From positions 1 to 9,127 of the forward strand of contig JBFWOE010000130.1 of assembly GCA_050250695.1 (NCBI GenBank): a stretch of 9,127 bases of DNA, read 5' to 3'. Below are positions 6,801 to 9,127 of the stretch, piece after piece (positions within the stretch are counted from its first letter, which is position 1; the number at the start of each line of letters is the position of its first letter). The DNA comes from Ga0077527 sp050250695. GTDB taxonomy: Bacteria > Pseudomonadota > Gammaproteobacteria > Burkholderiales > SG8-41. Position numbers and translations under genes: made by a program. Under the pieces are notes generated by a model. The model searched no databases and was not told the origin of the DNA. It saw nothing but the letters and a program-made list of their open reading frames with translations.

Positions 6801-7652
6801 ATGTCCGCAGACCTGGAATCCCTGAAAGAGTGGATCGGCCGCACTGAAACGGCCATCGACTACGTCACCGTGCCGATGGTCGACCGCCTCTCGGCGACGC
6901 TTGACCGCGACGATCCGTTTCCCAGAATGGGCGACCCGCTGCCGCTGGGCTGGCACGCCATTCTGTTCCCGCGCGTCGTGCGACATTCGCAGATCGGCCC
7001 CGACGGCCACCCGCAGCGCGGCGATTTCCTGCCGCCGGTACCTCTGCCGCGACGCATGTTCGCCGGCAAACGCACCACTTTCGCCGGCCCCCTGCTGGTC
7101 GGCGACGAAGTGCGCCGTGAATCGGCGATCCAGAACGTCGCCATCAAGGACGGACGCAGCGGGCGCATGGTGTTCGTCACCGTGAAAACCGACATTCGAA
7201 GCCCGCGCGGCATCGCAATTACCGAAGAGCAGGACATCGTTTACCGCGGAGAACCGGATAAAAACGCGCCGCCCCAGCCACCGATGCCGGCGCCAGGCAA
7301 GGCGGTGTGGAGACACGAAGTCACGCCGGATCCGGTAATGCTGTTCCGCTATTCAGCGCTGACCTTCAACGGCCACCGCATCCATTACGACAAGCCCTAT
7401 GTCACCGGCACCGAGGGTTATCCGGACCTGATCATGAACGGGGGGCTGACGACTCTGCTGATCTACGAGCTCGCGCGCACCCACGGCACCACCCCGATCC
7501 GGTTCATGTCCTCGCGCAACGTGCGCGCGCTGTTCGTCAACCGCACCATCACCTTCTGCGGTGAACCCAGCGCCGACAACAAGACGGCGAAACTGTGGGC
7601 GCAGGATGATACCGGCGCAGTCGCGCTGACCGCCGAAGTGGAGTTTCTATGA
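6801..7652 (+). CDS. FAS1/HTD2-like MaoC-family acyl-CoA hydratase (mesaconyl-C4-CoA or itaconyl-CoA hydratase type)
   Basis: A 283-residue double-hotdog enzyme that hydrates or dehydrates a CoA thioester. The N-terminal hotdog (about 5-150) has the FAS1-like dehydratase pattern, including PLGWHAILFPRVVRHSQIGPDGH (48-70), LPRRMFAG (82-89) and a GPLLVGDEV strand. The C-terminal hotdog (about 165-283) has the diagnostic FRYSALTFNGHRIHYDKPY (182-200), where N190 and H195 take the places of the Asp/His pair of classic (R)-hydratases. This architecture is shared by mesaconyl-C4-CoA hydratase of the 3-hydroxypropionate bicycle, itaconyl-CoA hydratases and mitochondrial HTD2. With the CitE-like lyase in the same cluster, a role in making citramalyl-CoA is plausible but inferred. 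GAGG (6788-6791) lies 9 nt before the ATG. The segment YPDLIMNGGL (207-216) has N-G-G where relatives usually have H/Q-G-P. Confidence 0.85.
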   Translation: MSADLESLKEWIGRTETAIDYVTVPMVDRLSATLDRDDPFPRMGDPLPLGWHAILFPRVVRHSQIGPDGHPQRGDFLPPVPLPRRMFAGKRTTFAGPLLVGDEVRRESAIQNVAIKDGRSGRMVFVTVKTDIRSPRGIAITEEQDIVYRGEPDKNAPPQPPMPAPGKAVWRHEVTPDPVMLFRYSALTFNGHRIHYDKPYVTGTEGYPDLIMNGGLTTLLIYELARTHGTTPIRFMSSRNVRALFVNRTITFCGEPSADNKTAKLWAQDDTGAVALTAEVEFL

Positions 7653-7711
7653 ACAAGACTGCTCAAACCAGTTGCAAACAGTCGTCAGCCTGTTTGCAAG
7701 GAGACCGGTAA
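7649..7711 (+). CDS. Possible 20-residue coupling ORF
   Basis: An ATG at 7649 overlaps the hydratase stop (ATGA), and the reading frame of 20 sense codons ends in a TAA (7709-7711) whose last A is the first base of the next gene's ATG (TAATG). A GTGGAG (7638-7643 region, GGAG at 7640-7643) sits 5 nt before its ATG, a good ribosome binding site. The peptide begins MNKTAQ, is polar, and has two cysteines (9 and 15). The whole 10-bp hairpin at 7672-7699 lies inside it, so translating ribosomes would melt the hairpin and reach the CoA-transferase start. It could be a leader/coupling peptide without function of its own, or a chance frame in a 58-bp gap. Confidence 0.35.
   Translation: MNKTAQTSCKQSSACLQGDR
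7672..7699 (+). promoter_or_regulatory. Perfect 10-bp inverted repeat overlapping the ribosome binding site of CoA-transferase 2
   Basis: TTGCAAACAG (7672-7681) and CTGTTTGCAA (7690-7699) are exact reverse complements around the 8-nt loop TCGTCAGC. The last two bases of the right arm are the first AA of the AAGGAG Shine-Dalgarno (7698-7703). As RNA, it is a stable stem placed to limit ribosome access to the ATG at 7711. As DNA, it could be an operator for a dimeric regulator. It has no following T-run, so it is not a terminator. Confidence 0.6.
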
Positions 7712-8931
7712 TGGCCGGCGGACCGCTTGAAGGCGTACGCATCATCGACCTGACTTCGGTCGTGGTCGGCCCGCTCGCCACCCAGATCCTCGCCGACCAC
7801 GGCGCGGAGGTGATCAAAGTCGAATCAAAATCCGGCGACCTGGTGCGCAACATGAATGGCAAGTCGGTGACACCGGGCATGGGCGCGAAATTCCTGCACC
7901 TTAACCGCAACAAGCGTTCGATCGTGCTCGACCTGAAGGATCCTGGCGGCCACGCCGCGCTGCTGAAGCTGATCGAAAAGGCCGATGTTCTCGTTTGGAA
8001 CGTCCGTCCGCCGGCGATGGCGCGGCTGAAGCTGTCCTACGAGGACGTGCGCAAAGTCAACCCCGGCATCATCTACTGCGGCATGTTCGGTTTCGGACAG
8101 GATGGCCGTTACCGTGAAAAACCCGCCTACGACACCATCATCCAGGGTTCCGCAGGCATGGCGGCGATCCACCATCGCGCCGGCGGTGAACCCCGCTTCG
8201 TGCCGATGGTCGTTGCCGACAAGACCGTCGGGCTGATCGCCGTGCAGATGATCAGCATGGCGCTCTTCCGCAAGGCTAAAACCGGCGAAGGCTGCTCGAT
8301 CGAGATTCCGATGTTCGAGAATTTCGTCAAGTTCGTGCTCGAGGAGCACATGTACCTCAAAACCTTCGATCCCCCGCTTGGCGAAACCGGCGACCCGCGC
8401 CTGCTCGATCCGATGAACAAGCCGATACCGACCAAGGACGGCTGGATTTGCATCTCGGCGAACACCAACGACCAGGCCTTCGCCTTCTTCGACGCCATCG
8501 GCCGGTCGGAACTGAAGACAGACCCACGTTTCAACAGCGTACCGGCGCGTTTTACCAACGTTGCCGATTATTTCGACGTGCGCATGAAGGCACTGCGGGG
8601 CCGCACCACCGCCGAATGGCTGAGGATCTTCGACGACGGCGACGTGCCGGCGATGCCCTATCACACGCTGGACAGCCTGCTCGAGGATCCGCATCTCACC
8701 GACGTCGGATTTTTCGAAATGAAGGAACACCCGACAGAAGGCCGCACACGCAGCATGCGCCTGCCAAACAAGTGGTCCTGCGGCACCCGCCAGGGCTGGA
8801 GCCCGGCGCCGAAACTCGGCGAGCAAAGCGTTGAAATCCTGCGCGAAGCCGGGATGTCCGAAGCTGAAATCGAAAAACTGGTCGCCAGCGGCGTGACCGT
8901 CGACGGCCGGCTCAAAAAATCCGGGGGCTGA
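7711..8931 (+). CDS. Class III (CaiB/BaiF) CoA-transferase 2
   Basis: A second class III CoA-transferase, 406 residues. The start at 7711 is fixed by AAGGAG (7698-7703) 7 nt upstream and by the family N-terminus MAGGPLEGVRIIDLTSVVVGPLA; the in-frame TTG at 7672 is rejected. CoA-binding QILADHGAEVIKVESKSGD (25-43) is followed by KRSIVLDLKDPGG, FGFGQDGRYREKPAYDTIIQG (126-146) and the catalytic Asp in MVVADKTVGLIA (D170). The C-terminus has SPAPKLGEQS. It clearly belongs to a different subgroup from CoA-transferase 1 (AYD versus GFG after the GQDG loop, different active-site surroundings), so it should have a different acid substrate or CoA donor. Pairing with the MaoC-type hydratase directly upstream suggests that it activates or releases the acid whose CoA ester that hydratase handles. 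Confidence 0.93.
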   Translation: MAGGPLEGVRIIDLTSVVVGPLATQILADHGAEVIKVESKSGDLVRNMNGKSVTPGMGAKFLHLNRNKRSIVLDLKDPGGHAALLKLIEKADVLVWNVRPPAMARLKLSYEDVRKVNPGIIYCGMFGFGQDGRYREKPAYDTIIQGSAGMAAIHHRAGGEPRFVPMVVADKTVGLIAVQMISMALFRKAKTGEGCSIEIPMFENFVKFVLEEHMYLKTFDPPLGETGDPRLLDPMNKPIPTKDGWICISANTNDQAFAFFDAIGRSELKTDPRFNSVPARFTNVADYFDVRMKALRGRTTAEWLRIFDDGDVPAMPYHTLDSLLEDPHLTDVGFFEMKEHPTEGRTRSMRLPNKWSCGTRQGWSPAPKLGEQSVEILREAGMSEAEIEKLVASGVTVDGRLKKSGG

Positions 8932-8941
8932 CCGCGTGCGG

Positions 8942-8963
8942 CGCAATTGCGTTCAGGCATAAT
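8942..8963 (+). promoter_or_regulatory. Candidate promoter/operator before the last gene
   Basis: CATAAT (8958-8963) is a -10-like element 29 nt before the ATG at 8993, within the 9-mer GGCATAATC that also occurs before the regulator gene (709-717). A 10-bp perfect palindrome, CGCAATTGCG (8942-8951), lies just upstream, where a regulator could bind. No good -35 hexamer is seen. No terminator separates this from CoA-transferase 2. Confidence 0.3.
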
Positions 8964-8992
8964 CGTCGGCCCGTCCTGTTCTGGAGATCCAC

Positions 8993-9127
8993 ATGCAATT
9001 GTGTATTCGTCACGCTTTGGTGACTGGCCTGGCAACTGCCGCATTTCTCTGCGTACAACCCGCACAAGCCCAGTCTTCCGGTTCCGAATTCACGCCCCAT
9101 GTCGGCCAGGCCGGCAAGGACGTGATC
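8993..9127 (+). CDS. Exported protein, N-terminus only; resembles secreted class I SAM-dependent methyltransferases
   Basis: There are forty-five codons before the window edge. The ATG is preceded by GGAG (8983-8986) with a 6-nt gap. The N-terminus is a signal peptide: MQLCIRH, a hydrophobic core, and a QPAQA|Q cleavage site after residue 26. The start of the mature part, EFTPHVGQAGKDVI (32-45), resembles betaproteobacterial proteins that continue with a VPTPQALVDKML-type segment and a class I methyltransferase fold behind a signal peptide. That resemblance comes from memory and rests on very few residues, so the family call is tentative; only the exported nature is clear. It probably has its own promoter and does not belong to the catabolic operon. 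Confidence 0.55.
   Translation, partial: MQLCIRHALVTGLATAAFLCVQPAQAQSSGSEFTPHVGQAGKDVI

Noticed and set aside
7672..7699. Reading the 10-bp inverted repeat as an intrinsic terminator
   Set aside because: No T-run follows the right arm; the arm runs straight into the ribosome binding site of the next gene.
7672..7710. Upstream in-frame TTG start for CoA-transferase 2
   Set aside because: It lies inside the hairpin, has no ribosome binding site, and adds residues not expected at the family N-terminus; AAGGAG supports 7711.
7825..8946. Long minus-strand frame (373 codons) opposite CoA-transferase 2
   Set aside because: Same reason: an antisense shadow whose open length follows from GC-rich codon use on the plus strand.

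Overview
The window is a GC-rich, densely packed catabolic region. It looks like a betaproteobacterium, most likely Burkholderiales or a close relative. The evidence for that is indirect: two tripartite-tricarboxylate-transporter (TTT, 'Bug'/TctC) solute-binding proteins lie close together, which is a family expanded in that group; an IclR regulator sits with class III CoA-transferases and a CitE-like lyase; and the edges carry a PrpB-type lyase and a secreted methyltransferase-like protein. No phage, IS, CRISPR, tRNA or rRNA was seen.

Layout. Positions 1-518 (minus strand) hold the first 172 codons of a 2-methylisocitrate lyase (prpB), which runs off the left edge. Positions 519-750 are a divergent control region with a 21-bp near-perfect palindrome and an extra direct half-site, a good candidate operator for the IclR-family regulator at 751-1560. 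From there everything runs on the plus strand: Bug binding protein 1 (1625-2593), class III CoA-transferase 1 (2593-3852, 1-nt overlap), CitE-like HpcH/HpaI lyase (3895-4806), Bug binding protein 2 (4906-5874), intradiol ring-cleavage dioxygenase of the hydroxyquinol 1,2-dioxygenase type (5882-6733), FAS1/HTD2-like MaoC hydratase (6801-7652), a possible 20-codon coupling ORF containing a 10-bp perfect hairpin (7649-7711), class III CoA-transferase 2 (7711-8931), and the start of an exported protein resembling a SAM-dependent methyltransferase (8993 to the right edge).

How the genes may work together. The binding proteins would capture a carboxylate in the periplasm. The dioxygenase would open a catecholic or hydroxyquinol-like ring. 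The CoA-transferases would activate the resulting di- or tricarboxylate, the hotdog hydratase would add or remove water, and the CitE-like lyase would split a 3-hydroxyacyl-CoA such as citramalyl-CoA into acetyl-CoA and an oxoacid. The transferase + hydratase + lyase set matches known itaconate/mesaconate/citramalate logic (itaconyl-CoA or mesaconyl-C4-CoA hydratase plus citramalyl-CoA lyase). Joining that set to an intradiol dioxygenase is the unusual part. The true substrate cannot be read from sequence. The TTT membrane subunits (TctA/TctB) and a maleylacetate reductase are absent from the window.
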